Source: Spirochaeta lutea
GTDB lineage: Bacteria > Spirochaetota > Spirochaetia > DSM-27196 > Salinispiraceae
NCBI RefSeq assembly: GCF_000758165.1
Contig: NZ_JNUP01000003.1
Location: 248,001 to 312,000 of the forward strand
DNA: 64,000 bases
Reading direction: 5' to 3'
In this document: in pieces, positions 28,398 to 40,231 of the stretch
Numbering within the stretch: position 1 is the stretch's first letter
Layout: every line of letters begins with the position of its first letter
Notes under the pieces: model-generated
Told to the model about the DNA's origin: nothing
The model's input: the letters and a program-made list of their open reading frames with translations, nothing else
Databases searched by the model: none
Translations under genes and position numbers: made by a program

Positions 28398-30222
28398 CAG
28401 TAAGCGTCTCTCGGCTCATGAGAGCACGAGCCAGGGATTCCAATTTATCTTTATTGTCGACAATAATCTTCCTAGCTTTTGCTAATCCGTCATTGAGGAT
28501 TTTTGAAATCTGCTGATCAATACGCTGTGCAGTCTCTTCGGAATAATCCTTATGGGTTGCGATTTCTTTTCCGAGGAAAATGGGTTCGTCCTCCTGACCG
28601 AAGGAAACCGGACCAAGATCGCTCATTCCCCATTCACAGACCATCCGTCTTGCCAGATCAGTAGCCTGTTTTAAATCATTCTGTGTCCCAGTGGTGGTTT
28701 CTCCGTACATCAGATCCTCGGCGACATACCCCCCGTAGGCAATTACAATCCTATCCTGCAGCCAGCCCTTGTTACGGCTGTACTTATCCTCATCGGGCAG
28801 ACTGATAGCAACACCCAGAGCCCTGCCTCGGGGTACTATGCTCACCTTATGCAAGGGATCCGCATTGTCAAGGTAATAATGGAGCAGGGCATGACCTGCC
28901 TCATGATACGCCGTCGCCAGCTTGTCTTTTTCACTGATAACCTTTGACTTACGGGCAACTCCCATGAGCATCTTATCTCGCGCCTCTTCGAAGTCCTCCA
29001 TCTCAACATACTCCCGGTTTTTCCGAGCAGCATAGAGGGCCGATTCGTTCACGAGGTTTGCAATATCCGCTCCAGATGCTCCGGGGGTAGCTTTCGCAAT
29101 TGTAGTCAAATCAACCGATTTGCCAAGGGGGATTTTTGAGGCATGAATTTTTAAAATCGCCTCCCGCTCCTGCATATCCGGCATATCTACGACAACTTGC
29201 CTATCAAACCGGCCCGGGCGTAGCAGCGCCGGATCCAAGACATCAGGCCGGTTGGTGGCGGCGATCATAATGACCCCGTCTTTTGTATCAAACCCGTCCA
29301 TCTCTACCAGCATCTGGTTCAGGGTCTGCTCCCGTTCATCGTGTCCGCCGCCATACCCAGCACCCCGGGTTCTGCCCACAGCATCAAGTTCGTCGATAAA
29401 AAGAATACAGGGGGCATTTTTCCGGCCCTGATCAAACAGATCCCTCACACGGCTCGCACCCACACCTACAAACATTTCCACGAAATCCGAACCGCTCATA
29501 TGGAAAAACGGTACGCCTGCCTCCCCGGCGGTAGCCTTGGCTAACAAGGTTTTACCGGTTCCGGGCATACCGACCAATAATACCCCTTTGGGTATCTTCG
29601 CGCCCATTCGGGTAAACCGTCCGGGATTTTTCAGGAACTCCACCACCTCCTGGAGTTCGTACTTCGCTTCGGTTTGGCCGGCAACATCGGCGAAGCTGAT
29701 CCGCTTATCATTATTTACATCCACATACCGCTTGGCCTTGCTTTTTCCAAAGGTAAAGGCCTTATTTCCCCCACCCTGAACCTGGCGAAACAAAAGCCAT
29801 ATAAATACAATTCCAATGAGTATGGGTAGGAACTGAATTATCACCGCGAAGGGACTGATGGGGCTTTCTTCACCGCTAAACCGTACGCCCTGTTCTTTGA
29901 GAAGAGGAATGAGGGTCTGATCTGTGTAGGGAATCCGACTGATGAACCGGCCGTATTCTCCCTCCTGGGATGCTAATTGCCCCTCGATCTTTCGGTAATC
30001 AATGATTTTTACCGATGCTATCTCGCCTTGCTCAAGATAGGCCAGGAACTGGGAATAGGGTATTTCTCTACCCATACCACCCGTACCGGGAAGAAACATG
30101 AGAATAAACAGTCCAAACAACCCTATAACCAGAAACAATGCAAATCTATTGTTCTTAAAATTAAAATTAGGTTGTCGCGGTTCCTGATTACCGTTGTTTT
30201 TATTCTGATTGTTGTCACTCAC
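28348..30222 (-). CDS. ftsH: ATP-dependent zinc metalloprotease FtsH
   Basis: Membrane AAA+ protease that extracts and degrades membrane and short-lived cytosolic proteins. The 624-residue protein has two membrane segments (about 28-46 and 125-145), the AAA module with Walker A GMPGTGKT, Walker [11 protein letters not shown] and second region of homology, and the M41 protease motif HEAGH. Length and order are normal. The start is GTG 30222 overlapping the tilS stop (GTGA), so it is coupled to tilS. Confidence 0.97.
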   Translation of the reverse strand: MSDNNQNKNNGNQEPRQPNFNFKNNRFALFLVIGLFGLFILMFLPGTGGMGREIPYSQFLAYLEQGEIASVKIIDYRKIEGQLASQEGEYGRFISRIPYTDQTLIPLLKEQGVRFSGEESPISPFAVIIQFLPILIGIVFIWLLFRQVQGGGNKAFTFGKSKAKRYVDVNNDKRISFADVAGQTEAKYELQEVVEFLKNPGRFTRMGAKIPKGVLLVGMPGTGKTLLAKATAGEAGVPFFHMSGSDFVEMFVGVGASRVRDLFDQGRKNAPCILFIDELDAVGRTRGAGYGGGHDEREQTLNQMLVEMDGFDTKDGVIMIAATNRPDVLDPALLRPGRFDRQVVVDMPDMQEREAILKIHASKIPLGKSVDLTTIAKATPGASGADIANLVNESALYAARKNREYVEMEDFEEARDKMLMGVARKSKVISEKDKLATAYHEAGHALLHYYLDNADPLHKVSIVPRGRALGVAISLPDEDKYSRNKGWLQDRIVIAYGGYVAEDLMYGETTTGTQNDLKQATDLARRMVCEWGMSDLGPVSFGQEDEPIFLGKEIATHKDYSEETAQRIDQQISKILNDGLAKARKIIVDNKDKLESLARALMSRETLTDVEVREVVGLEEKTQK

Positions 30223-31742
30223 TGTGTAACTCCATACCGCGGCTCTATGTGAAAAACCAAATCAGGTTCAGATGCCGCTGAATTTCTTTTTTTTAGCGGA
30301 ATAACCATGGGGGATTCCTCTTGCTGAAACACAAGAATTGCAGTCTTCTCCCCTGCCTGCTCCAATATAATACAGAAACCCCGTAAACGCATAGGAACAT
30401 GATACTCATGCCATAGTTTGGAGATTGGTTTTTTAATACCATTCTGTAACAAGAAGTACTCACCCAACCGCGGAGAACGCAGTAGTATATCTCCTGGGGG
30501 AAGCCCACCGCTTTGGCGCACCACTAACTCATGGGTTTTTACGGGCAAAGGCAGTCTTCGTTCAAAGCTACCACCCTTCTTCAGTACACAAAGATACCCT
30601 CTTTTGCTTTTCAGGGCAAGCTCAGGATTAATCACCACCTCCCGGTTATCACGGTAGATGACAATCCCGTAACCCGAGGTTAGGGCTCCATCCTTGAGAT
30701 TTTGGACCGCAGAGGAGATAAATCCTCCGGAGAACCGTAACCCCCGGGGGCCACCATATCCGTATAACGCGTCTTTTCGATTCCCGGGGTGACGGGTATG
30801 CAGCAGGGCAATTCCCCTCTTAATCCATTCCCCAAGAACCTCGGCCTCGCCTGTTTCTAATGCAGAGACTGAGCCCAGGCAAGAACTAGTCGAGGCGTGA
30901 TATTCCCAGGGGAAACGCTGGAAGAATGCCGATTCCAGGATCTTTAAGGTTTGATAATCTTGCTTAGAACCTTCGAATCCCCGTAGAAGATTCTTATCCA
31001 GGCCGGGGTACAGACTTCGAAGCAGGGGCAGGGCCTCGTGTCTCAACCGATTCCGCAGATACTCCGACGAAGCATTGCTGCTGTCCTCATGCCAAATCCG
31101 GTGGTGCGCTCCAAATACCTGATCGAGGTAGGCCAGAAGCTGGTTCTGGGGTATTTGAAGCAAGGGGCGAAAAACCGGAGGGGCTGACTCAGGCATTCCC
31201 TCGATACGATGGAATGACCGACCGGAACAGATTTGATGCAGGATGGTCTCAAGCTGATCATCACGGTGGTGCCCCAGGAGGACGGCTTCGGCGTTGAGTT
31301 CCTTCTGCAGCCGTCTGAGATGGAAAAGCCGGAACCGGCGGGCCCGTTCTTCGGTACTATACCCCTTCTCTACCAGAGATGTTCCTGGATTGAGGAGATT
31401 TCCATGGACACGAATCAGGGGGACTCCCAGGGAAATACAAACGCGCGAAGCCAGGGCGAATTCGTGAGCCATTTCATCCTCTTCACGTAAATGGTGGTGG
31501 ATGTTGACGGCAATCAACTTAATACGTGGAGAACCAGAGGTGGAATGGGGGCCCCTTGGGCGGGATTCCCCATTGCCGCCCCATCCCCCTGGAAGGGTCA
31601 ATCTGGCAAGCAATGCCAATAAGGCGGTGCTATCTTTACCCCCAGAGAACCCCAGCAAAAGGGTGGCTCCGGGACTGATTCCAAACTCATCCAGCTTCCT
31701 ATTCAGGAAGCTCGGTAGGTCGGTTAATATAGTGGAGGCCAT
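30219..31742 (-). CDS. tilS: tRNA(Ile)-lysidine synthase
   Basis: Makes lysidine at C34 of tRNA-Ile(CAU), changing it from Met to Ile decoding. The 507-residue protein has the N-type PP-loop ATP pyrophosphatase motif SGGKDS near residue 33, the family's GHHRDDQLETIL and a C-terminal TilS domain. ATG 31742 follows AAGGAG and lies 44 bases inside pth. The order pth-tilS-ftsH is an old conserved cluster. It is essential in nearly all bacteria. Confidence 0.95.
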   Translation of the reverse strand: MASTILTDLPSFLNRKLDEFGISPGATLLLGFSGGKDSTALLALLARLTLPGGWGGNGESRPRGPHSTSGSPRIKLIAVNIHHHLREEDEMAHEFALASRVCISLGVPLIRVHGNLLNPGTSLVEKGYSTEERARRFRLFHLRRLQKELNAEAVLLGHHRDDQLETILHQICSGRSFHRIEGMPESAPPVFRPLLQIPQNQLLAYLDQVFGAHHRIWHEDSSNASSEYLRNRLRHEALPLLRSLYPGLDKNLLRGFEGSKQDYQTLKILESAFFQRFPWEYHASTSSCLGSVSALETGEAEVLGEWIKRGIALLHTRHPGNRKDALYGYGGPRGLRFSGGFISSAVQNLKDGALTSGYGIVIYRDNREVVINPELALKSKRGYLCVLKKGGSFERRLPLPVKTHELVVRQSGGLPPGDILLRSPRLGEYFLLQNGIKKPISKLWHEYHVPMRLRGFCIILEQAGEKTAILVFQQEESPMVIPLKKRNSAASEPDLVFHIEPRYGVTQ

Positions 31743-32358
31743 ATTCAGGCTCCTTAATGAAACGCTTGATTCCTTCTACAGCATGGATTATTGCTTGCCC
31801 ATACCGGAACATCTCCGGCTCATCGGGCTGCCCCAGGACATAATCGATAACCGTTTCTCCGGGACCGGGTCTGCCAATACCAACGTATAGAGGAATAAAA
31901 TTCTTCCCTAAAAATGATGATACAGATTTTAATCCATTGTGGCCTGCAGTGCCGCCCTTACTTTTCATACGGATTCTGCCCGGTGCTAAATCCATATTAT
32001 CCACCACCACCAGAAAAATGGTGTCCTGTTGGGCAATATTGGGCGGCTCGTGATCCTGGGGCTGATCCGTTCTCAAGAAGGATTGTACCCACGGAATGAC
32101 ATCACCGCTGCGGTTCATATAGGTTTGGGGCTTAACGATAAGAATTCTGGCAAACCGGGCCCCTTCATCGGGATATGAAAGACCTATAGATAGGGGTTTA
32201 CACGGTACCCGGCGCAGTTTGCAGGAAAGCGTCTCTGCCAAGGCATCAATAATCCAAAACCCGGCATTATGCCGGGTTTTGTCATAGCGGGATCCCGGAT
32301 TACCGAGTCCTAAGATTACCAGTGTTTTACCGGGGGAAGGGCTATTCTTCTTCAGCAA
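31699..32358 (-). CDS. pth: Peptidyl-tRNA hydrolase
   Basis: Releases tRNA from prematurely dropped peptidyl-tRNA. The 219-residue protein has LGLGNPG, catalytic His30 in KTRHNAGF, KPQTYMN and GGTAGHNGLKS. It appears to start with TTG 32358 behind GGAG (7 bases), overlapping rplY by 17 bases; no ATG or GTG fits before the conserved LGLGNPG. An insert of about 12 residues (RTDQPQDHEPPNIAQQD) makes it slightly longer than usual. Confidence 0.94.
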   Translation of the reverse strand: MLKKNSPSPGKTLVILGLGNPGSRYDKTRHNAGFWIIDALAETLSCKLRRVPCKPLSIGLSYPDEGARFARILIVKPQTYMNRSGDVIPWVQSFLRTDQPQDHEPPNIAQQDTIFLVVVDNMDLAPGRIRMKSKGGTAGHNGLKSVSSFLGKNFIPLYVGIGRPGPGETVIDYVLGQPDEPEMFRYGQAIIHAVEGIKRFIKEPEYGLHYINRPTELPE

Positions 32359-32950
32359 CAGCTTCTCCGGCTGCCTGTTCCTCGGTCTCTTCAGTGATCA
32401 CGGCCTTAGCATGACCGATGGATGCAATAACCTGCTCGGGTGCATTCAGAATCCGGATGTCATTTCCTAGTTTAACATCACCGACGTGTACGGCGTGTCC
32501 CGCATCGAGGGTGGTTATATCGATTTCAACTACCTCGGGCAGGTCCTTGGGAAGACACTCAACCTCGAGCTCATGAATGGTGTTCTCCAGGATTCCGCCC
32601 TCGCGAACCCCCTTAGCGGTTCCGTTAAGTTTGATGGGCACATGAGTTCTGAGGGTTTTCCCCGTTTCAATTTCATAAAAATCCAGGTGAACCATTTTGT
32701 TTTTAAGAATGTCCGCCTGGTAATCACGAATCAAGACGCTGTGTTTCTTCTTTCCGATGGTCAATTCAATGATTTCGTTTTCAGAAATGTGCTTAAATGC
32801 TCGTTCAAATTCCTGGGCATCTATGGTTACACTTTTTGGTTTTTCGTGGCCGTACACAACAGCGGGAATAAGGCCTGCAGCACGCAGACGCCGGGCTTCG
32901 CCGGTACCATTCTTATCCCGGAGCTGTGCGTTCAGGGTTTTAACTGCCAT
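32342..32950 (-). CDS. rplY: 50S ribosomal protein L25 (Ctc/TL5 type)
   Basis: Binds 5S rRNA. The 202-residue protein has the L25 domain (about 1-90) plus the C-terminal TL5/CTC beta domain and an acidic Glu/Ala tail, as in the long form. It starts 24 bases after the tRNA-Gln 3' end, so the tRNA and this gene are very likely on one transcript leading into pth-tilS-ftsH. Confidence 0.96.
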   Translation of the reverse strand: MAVKTLNAQLRDKNGTGEARRLRAAGLIPAVVYGHEKPKSVTIDAQEFERAFKHISENEIIELTIGKKKHSVLIRDYQADILKNKMVHLDFYEIETGKTLRTHVPIKLNGTAKGVREGGILENTIHELEVECLPKDLPEVVEIDITTLDAGHAVHVGDVKLGNDIRILNAPEQVIASIGHAKAVITEETEEQAAGEAVAEEE

Positions 32951-32974
32951 GTAATATCCTCCATAAAATAGTAG

Positions 32975-33046
32975 CTGGGACGGCAGGATTCGAACCTGCG
33001 CATGCCGGGACCAAAACCCGGTGCCTTACCGCTTGGCGACGTCCCA
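32975..33046 (-). tRNA. tRNA-Gln (anticodon TTG)
   Basis: A 72-base cloverleaf: acceptor TGGGACG/CGTCCCA with discriminator G, anticodon stem CCGGG/CCCGG with loop TTTTGGT (anticodon TTG), T arm GCAGG-TTCGAAT-CCTGC. The 3' CCA is not encoded. The tRNA leads a protein operon starting with rplY. Confidence 0.95.
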
Positions 33047-33065
33047 ATATGCTTGGTGGTGCTAA

Positions 33066-33094
33066 ACCATAGCCAAAATCGTGAGCATTGTCAA
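33066..33094 (-). promoter_or_regulatory. Promoter of the tRNA-Gln-rplY operon
   Basis: Minus strand TTGACA (33089-33094), 17-base spacer, TATGGT (33066-33071), 19 bases before the tRNA. Confidence 0.65.
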
Positions 33095-33147
33095 ATGGAA
33101 ATAGTAAAAAAAACTGGGAAATAAGCCGGATTCAGACCCTCGGTATG

Positions 33148-33447
33148 CTAACTGAAATCGTGAAAATCATCACCCTCTATCGTCTCGCTATCCTCGGGCA
33201 AATCTTGATATGCCTTCAGAATAGTATCTTGTAAAGAGGTCCTGAAATCGGAATTTATCGGGTGGGCTATATCTTTATAGTCACCGTTCTTCGTTTTTCG
33301 GGAGGGCATGGCGATGAATACCCCGTTTTTCCCTTCGATAATTTTTACATTGTGTACCACAAAGCAATCATCAAGGGTAACAGTTACATACGCCTTGAGC
33401 TTACCGTCGGAATTCACTCGCCGAATCCGGATATCTGTGATCTGCAT
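33148..33447 (-). CDS. spoVG: SpoVG family nucleic-acid binding regulator
   Basis: A 99-residue protein matching SpoVG throughout ([53 protein letters not shown]). In Borrelia and Firmicutes SpoVG binds DNA and RNA and tunes gene expression; no sporulation role is expected here. ATG 33447 follows AAGGAG at 7 bases; the open frame nine codons upstream has no site. A strong promoter precedes it, with a leader of about 80 bases. Confidence 0.95.
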   Translation of the reverse strand: MQITDIRIRRVNSDGKLKAYVTVTLDDCFVVHNVKIIEGKNGVFIAMPSRKTKNGDYKDIAHPINSDFRTSLQDTILKAYQDLPEDSETIEGDDFHDFS

Positions 33448-33533
33448 ATCATGCTCCTTGCATACTCGGTGCACCGAATTTCAGCCTCTGCTGCGGCACT
33501 TGCGTGACCACCTCTGACAGGCGTTATAGTAAA

Positions 33534-33561
33534 AGTATATGCCGTTTTACACGTCTGTCAA
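33534..33561 (-). promoter_or_regulatory. spoVG promoter
   Basis: Minus strand TTGACA (33556-33561), 16-base spacer, TATACT (33534-33539): nearly consensus, giving a 5' leader of about 80 bases. The remainder of 33475-33736 shows no gene. Confidence 0.7.
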
Positions 33562-33736
33562 ATAAACTATGGATTAACAAAGAGAAAGTTATAGTAAATG
33601 AGGTACCGTTAAAACTCCGTTTTGAAAGACCCCTCCGTTGGAGTACCAGAAATAAATCATTCTTTTATCATGAGTTACTTTTATTCCACCAGAGTACAGG
33701 CGAATGCCTGATGCAATGTGCCCGATAAGGATTATT

Positions 33737-35317
33737 TTAATGCATTGAATCCGTTCGGTAGTGACAGCCCAAGGATCGGTGGTTCCCGGCTGCTGCCTTA
33801 GTGATGAGCGTACCGACCAGTACGGCATTTCTAAGCGCCAAGATAGATTCCCCAGCCCTGGCTTCCTGATAAAACTTTTCAATTCTATGGGTAAAGTAGT
33901 TAAGATCGGCTAAGGCCCTGTCTAAACGACGTTTACTCCGCACTATTCCCACATAGTTCCACATCGTGGATTGCAGGGTGAACATATCATGTTGGATGAG
34001 GAGGGGATCAAAATCAATGGGCTGTTTCGGATACACCCAATCGGGGATGGATGCTATAAGGTTATCCCGTAGGGGTTTTTGCTGGATTGCAGCATGATGT
34101 CCTGCCCTGATTCCGAATACCAGGGCTTCTAGTAAACTGACCGATGCGAGACGGTTAGCCCCATGCACACCGGTGCAGCTGCTCTCCCCAACCACATACA
34201 GCCCGTCGATCTCGGTTTTACTGTGTTCATCCACCTTTATGCCCCCGCAGAAATAATGGGCAGCCGGCACTACGGGGATGGGTTGATTTACGATATCAAT
34301 ATCCAGGGCCTTACACTGCTCGTATATGCCAGGAAAACGATCGGCGATGTTTACATGGGTGATATCCCGGGCATCCAGGTACACATATCCGGTTGATCCG
34401 TCCATCTCTCGGTAGATAGCTCGTGCTACCTCGTCCCGGGGAGCAAGGTCACGCAGCCGGGGATGGTACCGCTCCATGAAATACTCGCCTTTAGTGTTGA
34501 GCAGCCGCGCCCCTTCCCCGCGTAGAGCTTCAGTAATGAGAAACCGTTTCACATCCCGGTGGAAGAGCACCGTGGGATGGAACTGGACATACTCAGCATT
34601 AATTATGGAACAGCCAGCACGGTAGGCCATGGCGATGCCGTCTCCGGTAGCGGATTCAGGGTTGGAGGTATGGAGGTAGAGATTGCCTATTCCTCCGGTG
34701 GCTATGACTGTTGATTCTGCGTAGAAAGGCCGTATTTCACCGGTCTGTTGATTCAAAACGTATGCACCCAGGGCGCGGTGTCGTTTGTACCGTTGTTGAT
34801 AATCCGTACTATGGTGGGTATTGGTAATTATATCCACCGCGATATGCCCGGAGAGCAGGGTTATTCCCGGGCAGGACCTGGCATACCCAAGCATCTGCTC
34901 CTGGATTGCTCTTCCCGTCTGATCATTAACATGGAGGATTCGCCGAACCGTGTGGGCTCCCTCCCGGGTACGATCAAACTCACCTTCCTCTCCGCGCTCG
35001 AAGGGTACCTCAGCCTTGCGTACCAGATAATCTGCGACGAGTTCAGGACCGGACTCAGCCAGAATCCGCACCGACCTAGAGTTGTTCAGACCTGACCCGG
35101 CGTCGATGATATCGCGAATGAGGAGGTCGGGGCTATCGCCGATCCCGGTTTCTACAATACCTCCCTGGGCGTAGAGGGTATTTGACTCGGTAAGATTTTC
35201 GGATTTAGAGAGTACGGTCACAGTGAGTCCCTGCTCTGCCGCAGCCACCGCTGCCGAAAGCCCGGCGAGGCCCGATCCAATAACTAACAGATTGCTTCGT
35301 CTTGTCGTATCTTCCAT
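33737..35317 (-). CDS. nadB: L-aspartate oxidase
   Basis: FAD enzyme making iminoaspartate, the first step of NAD synthesis. The protein, 526 residues from ATG 35317, has the N-terminal dinucleotide motif GSGLAGLSAA, the substrate-binding fumarate-reductase fold (HPTVL, LRGEGARL, ARAIYREM, GGIKVDEHSKT) and a C-terminal helical domain. The site GAGG precedes the ATG by about 8 bases; an in-frame GTG ten codons up lacks one. It is last in the run led by obg. nadA is not in the window. Confidence 0.95.
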   Translation of the reverse strand: MEDTTRRSNLLVIGSGLAGLSAAVAAAEQGLTVTVLSKSENLTESNTLYAQGGIVETGIGDSPDLLIRDIIDAGSGLNNSRSVRILAESGPELVADYLVRKAEVPFERGEEGEFDRTREGAHTVRRILHVNDQTGRAIQEQMLGYARSCPGITLLSGHIAVDIITNTHHSTDYQQRYKRHRALGAYVLNQQTGEIRPFYAESTVIATGGIGNLYLHTSNPESATGDGIAMAYRAGCSIINAEYVQFHPTVLFHRDVKRFLITEALRGEGARLLNTKGEYFMERYHPRLRDLAPRDEVARAIYREMDGSTGYVYLDARDITHVNIADRFPGIYEQCKALDIDIVNQPIPVVPAAHYFCGGIKVDEHSKTEIDGLYVVGESSCTGVHGANRLASVSLLEALVFGIRAGHHAAIQQKPLRDNLIASIPDWVYPKQPIDFDPLLIQHDMFTLQSTMWNYVGIVRSKRRLDRALADLNYFTHRIEKFYQEARAGESILALRNAVLVGTLITKAAAGNHRSLGCHYRTDSMH

Positions 35318-35354
35318 TTTTTCATCCTCACCGGTTTTACCCGGCACACCCCCC

Positions 35355-36221
35355 TCAGTCTAGTGCACCGGTAAATTGCAGAGAAAAATTCATGGTTTGT
35401 ACCGAGTGAGTCAGTTTTCCTGCAGAAATATAATCCAGTCCAAGGCTGCCAAATACCCGGAGTTTTTCCTCATCCATATCACCCGAGGCTTCAAAGGGTA
35501 CAACCCTTCCTCGGTCCTGACGAAGGGACAGCGCCATCTCACAATCCCGGGGGCTCATATTATCCAGCATAATCCAGTCTGCCCCCGCATCAAGGGCTTG
35601 CTGTACATCCTCCAAAGATCGGCATTCAACCTCTATGAGAAATTTTGTTCCGTACACCTGCCTCACAGCATCCACCGCCCTCCGAATACCACCGGCGGCA
35701 TCAATGTGGTTGTCTTTCAGCATGACCATATCATACAGTCCCATGCGATGATTCCTCCCGCCGCCGTCTCGAACAGCCTGTTTCGAAAGCCTCCGAAGGC
35801 CCGGAATGGTTTTCCGAGTGTCAAGTATTTGGGTATCGCCCACGGCAGATAAAATCTCTTGATAGTGCCGGGTTTTTGTTGCGACACCGCTAAGGTAGCC
35901 TAAAAAATTCAACGCGAGGCGCTCAGCGGTCAGGATTGAGGAGATTTTTCCAATCACCTCAATTATGCAGTCTCCCCCTTCAACCGCTTCTGAATCATTC
36001 CGTAGAATTCGGAGAGTAAGTCCGGGATCGACCGTATGAAACACCTCTTGTACAACCCGGGTACCGGAAAGCACGCCCCTCTCCCGGGCCACGATTTTTG
36101 CCCCGCCGGTCTGCTGGGAAAAAACCGCCTGGGTTGTGATGTCCCCGGCAGAATCGAGATCTTCTTCCAGGGATAGTTCCAGAAGCCGCTGTAGAAACGA
36201 GGGATCGTCTGGCATACTCAT
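35355..36221 (-). CDS. nadC: Nicotinate-nucleotide pyrophosphorylase (carboxylating)
   Basis: Quinolinate phosphoribosyltransferase of NAD synthesis: quinolinate plus PRPP gives nicotinate mononucleotide. The 288-residue protein has the family segments LNFLGYLSGVAT, DTRKTIPGLR, NHRMGLYDMVMLKDNHI and the ECRSLEDVQQAL/DNMSP barrel motifs. Its ATG overlaps the rsfS stop (ATGA), and nadB follows closely. Confidence 0.96.
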   Translation of the reverse strand: MSMPDDPSFLQRLLELSLEEDLDSAGDITTQAVFSQQTGGAKIVARERGVLSGTRVVQEVFHTVDPGLTLRILRNDSEAVEGGDCIIEVIGKISSILTAERLALNFLGYLSGVATKTRHYQEILSAVGDTQILDTRKTIPGLRRLSKQAVRDGGGRNHRMGLYDMVMLKDNHIDAAGGIRRAVDAVRQVYGTKFLIEVECRSLEDVQQALDAGADWIMLDNMSPRDCEMALSLRQDRGRVVPFEASGDMDEEKLRVFGSLGLDYISAGKLTHSVQTMNFSLQFTGALD

Positions 36222-36607
36222 TGGTCCTGCTTTGTATCCTGGGGATCAATATCGATGGATTGTCCCTCGAACCATAATCGCTCCAGGGCATAAAAATCCC
36301 GGGCCTCCTTCGTCATGAGGTGCACCAGGAAGTGACCACAATCAATGAGGGTCCAAATATCTTCACGCAGATGTTTTGTGCTGCCCCTGGTGTATACGTC
36401 CTGCTCTGAGAAAAATTCTTGTAAATTCCGTACAAGTCCCTTGAGCATTGCAAAACTTGATACCGTACCGATTACGAAGTAATCTGCGATACTGCTTCGG
36501 CCGGTTAAGTCGATAAGACTCACATCGCCGGCATTGCTTTCTTTTAGGAACTGGGCCGTCATTTGTGCCTGCTCCAATTTAGTTTTCTGGTCTAACATAC
36601 CAACCAT
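36218..36607 (-). CDS. rsfS: Ribosomal silencing factor RsfS
   Basis: Binds L14 and blocks subunit joining under starvation. The 129-residue protein has the DUF143 core (DVSLIDLTGRSSIADYFVIGT, GHFLVHLMTKEARDFYALERLW). ATG 36607 follows AGGAAAGGA and lies inside the last 30 bases of the LytR-like gene. It is coupled by ATGA to nadC. Confidence 0.94.
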   Translation of the reverse strand: MVGMLDQKTKLEQAQMTAQFLKESNAGDVSLIDLTGRSSIADYFVIGTVSSFAMLKGLVRNLQEFFSEQDVYTRGSTKHLREDIWTLIDCGHFLVHLMTKEARDFYALERLWFEGQSIDIDPQDTKQDQ

Positions 36608-37775
36608 CAAAATCCTTTCCTAATATCACCGTTACATCAACGGCGTTTTCGTTTTCTCCGCTACCGGGAATTATATTTTCGCCCCGGATCATAGCCCCCA
36701 CACGCTGGGCAGCCTCCTCTATAGTATGGTAAATGATTTGCGTCTCCTCTACATCCTGTTGATCCGCATTAGCAACCTCGACGACCTCTATCCCCTGGTT
36801 TTGGAGCATCTCACTGGTACGCCTTGCCAGACCGTTAATCCTGGTACCGTTTAGTACCTCAACCCGGAGGGTTCCCTGAGCAGCAAAGAGTTCATCGGGG
36901 GTTTCAAGATTCTTTTTTATTTGATTTACCGAATCTCGAACTAACTTGCCTTCAAAATGGGGAAACAGCAGTGATAGCTGTCCCTCCCCGGTCTGTACCA
37001 GCCGCTCTGTTCCTAGGATTCGCTGGGTTATCGGGGTTTCGTAATCTACTTCCGCTAAGAACTCCGAGAGTTTTTCAATGGAAGAGAGCTCAAGATCGGA
37101 CTCGATGAGAGAGCCCATAATTTCCTGGAACACGCCCTGAGAAAAATACTCATGGCTCGTACCCAGCCGCTGGAAAAACCCTTGGGTAAGGGTGAACTGG
37201 CGGTTTGTGCGTTCCGCTGGCTGCTCCTCGCTCTGAACGAACCCCAGAAGATCAAGCACCTTATCACCGTCCAGCACCACGTTTCCATTGGGAATCCGGT
37301 TGATGTCATCCGCATCCTCTCCCCAGGTATCTATACTGTGTTCCAGGAACACCGGAAGCCCGCCTACCAGATCGGTGAACCGGGAGAGCCCCGATTCTTC
37401 AATGATGAGATAATGGTGGATTGGTGTTCCGAGAAACTTGGTGAGAAGCTCCCGGTAGGCTTGAATGCCCTGTTCTTCGTAAAGCACACCTACACGGTCA
37501 ACTCGGTTTAGTTGGTTGATTATCTGGCCTAAATTATTGGGGATGGAAATTTGAGCCATCTTTCCGCTGGATTTGTTGAAGATTAACACTTGGGTAAGTT
37601 CGATATTATTCTCATCGGTGATGGCGAATAATACCGTTACGTTCTCGGTGCTCTCCAAGGTCCTTGAAAAGGGATCCTGTTGGAGCTTTACCCCGAGAAA
37701 GATTCCAAACATAATCACTGAGAGTACAATCAACCCAATAAAGATATAGATTGGATCAAATAGCCTGGGTTTCAT
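36579..37775 (-). CDS. LytR-CpsA-Psr-like protein with LytR_C domain
   Basis: A 398-residue membrane-anchored protein: membrane segment at residues 7-30, a divergent LCP domain (about 40-270) and a C-terminal LytR_C domain (about 305-395, LRVEVLNGTRINGLARRTSEMLQNQGIEVVEV). LCP enzymes transfer undecaprenyl-linked polymers to the wall. Here the usual Arg-rich ALxYVRxR region reads VLDLLGFVQ, so the phosphate-binding arginines may be absent. It lies between yqeK and rsfS, a place where spirochaetes and Firmicutes often carry a LytR-like gene. Start: ATG 37775 behind AGGTG. Confidence 0.8.
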   Translation of the reverse strand: MKPRLFDPIYIFIGLIVLSVIMFGIFLGVKLQQDPFSRTLESTENVTVLFAITDENNIELTQVLIFNKSSGKMAQISIPNNLGQIINQLNRVDRVGVLYEEQGIQAYRELLTKFLGTPIHHYLIIEESGLSRFTDLVGGLPVFLEHSIDTWGEDADDINRIPNGNVVLDGDKVLDLLGFVQSEEQPAERTNRQFTLTQGFFQRLGTSHEYFSQGVFQEIMGSLIESDLELSSIEKLSEFLAEVDYETPITQRILGTERLVQTGEGQLSLLFPHFEGKLVRDSVNQIKKNLETPDELFAAQGTLRVEVLNGTRINGLARRTSEMLQNQGIEVVEVANADQQDVEETQIIYHTIEEAAQRVGAMIRGENIIPGSGENENAVDVTVILGKDFDGWYVRPEN

Positions 37776-38356
37776 AGGACACCTGCGTTTTTGTTGAATC
37801 GGTATATGCGTTCCGGGCCTCTTGTTCCATATCAAGAGCCTGACCACTCACTGTTTTACCCCGGGACCGAGCATGTTCGATCACCCCTAGTACCATCCCG
37901 TGGATGGAGGATTCAGCCAGGATCTGTTGGTAGAAGCCCTGGTCTATGTATTTTCTCCCCGGTTCCACGTAATCCGCCACATAGAGAATTCGACCTACCA
38001 GCCCCATACCGGGTTTTCCGAGGGTGTGATGCTGTACGGCCTCTAATATATCTTCATCGTGGATTCTATACTCCTCTTTTAAGATCTGTGCTGCCACCGG
38101 CCCGTGGAGTAAAATCGGGCGTTCACGGAACTCGTACCGTATCGAAAACCCTCGGGCTTCCAGGTATTGAATATATTTAGATCCGTCCCACTGCCTTGCC
38201 AGGTCATGCCCGAGAGCGGCGAGTCGCACCTTTTCCAAGGAGCATCCCAGGTTTTTTGCAATTTCTTGGGCTGTACCGCTGACCCGAAGAATATGCTCGA
38301 AGCGTCTGGGGCTCACATGCCCGGGTAAACGTTGGAGTAGGAGGCGAGATACCTTC

Positions 38357-40122
<1,766 letters not shown>

Positions 40123-40140
40123 CTACACGGGTATAACAGC

Positions 40141-40187
40141 AAAAAAAACGCCACAAACCCTGAGTACTCAAGGATCCGCGGCGTTTT
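40141..40187 (-). terminator. Terminator between rpmA and obg
   Basis: Minus strand AAAACGCC/GGCGTTTT (40180-40187 with 40145-40152) enclosing a TGAGTACTCA palindrome, followed by eight Ts. It would partly or fully stop the rplU-prp-rpmA transcript before obg. Confidence 0.75.
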
Positions 40188-40231
40188 GTCCTAGGGGCTG
40201 ATCAACCCAGCCCGGTATTGTCTAGTACCCG

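Noticed and set aside
33504-33728. 74-residue plus-strand ORF between spoVG and nadB
   Set aside because: It runs across the spoVG promoter, has no ribosome site and shows no protein family features.
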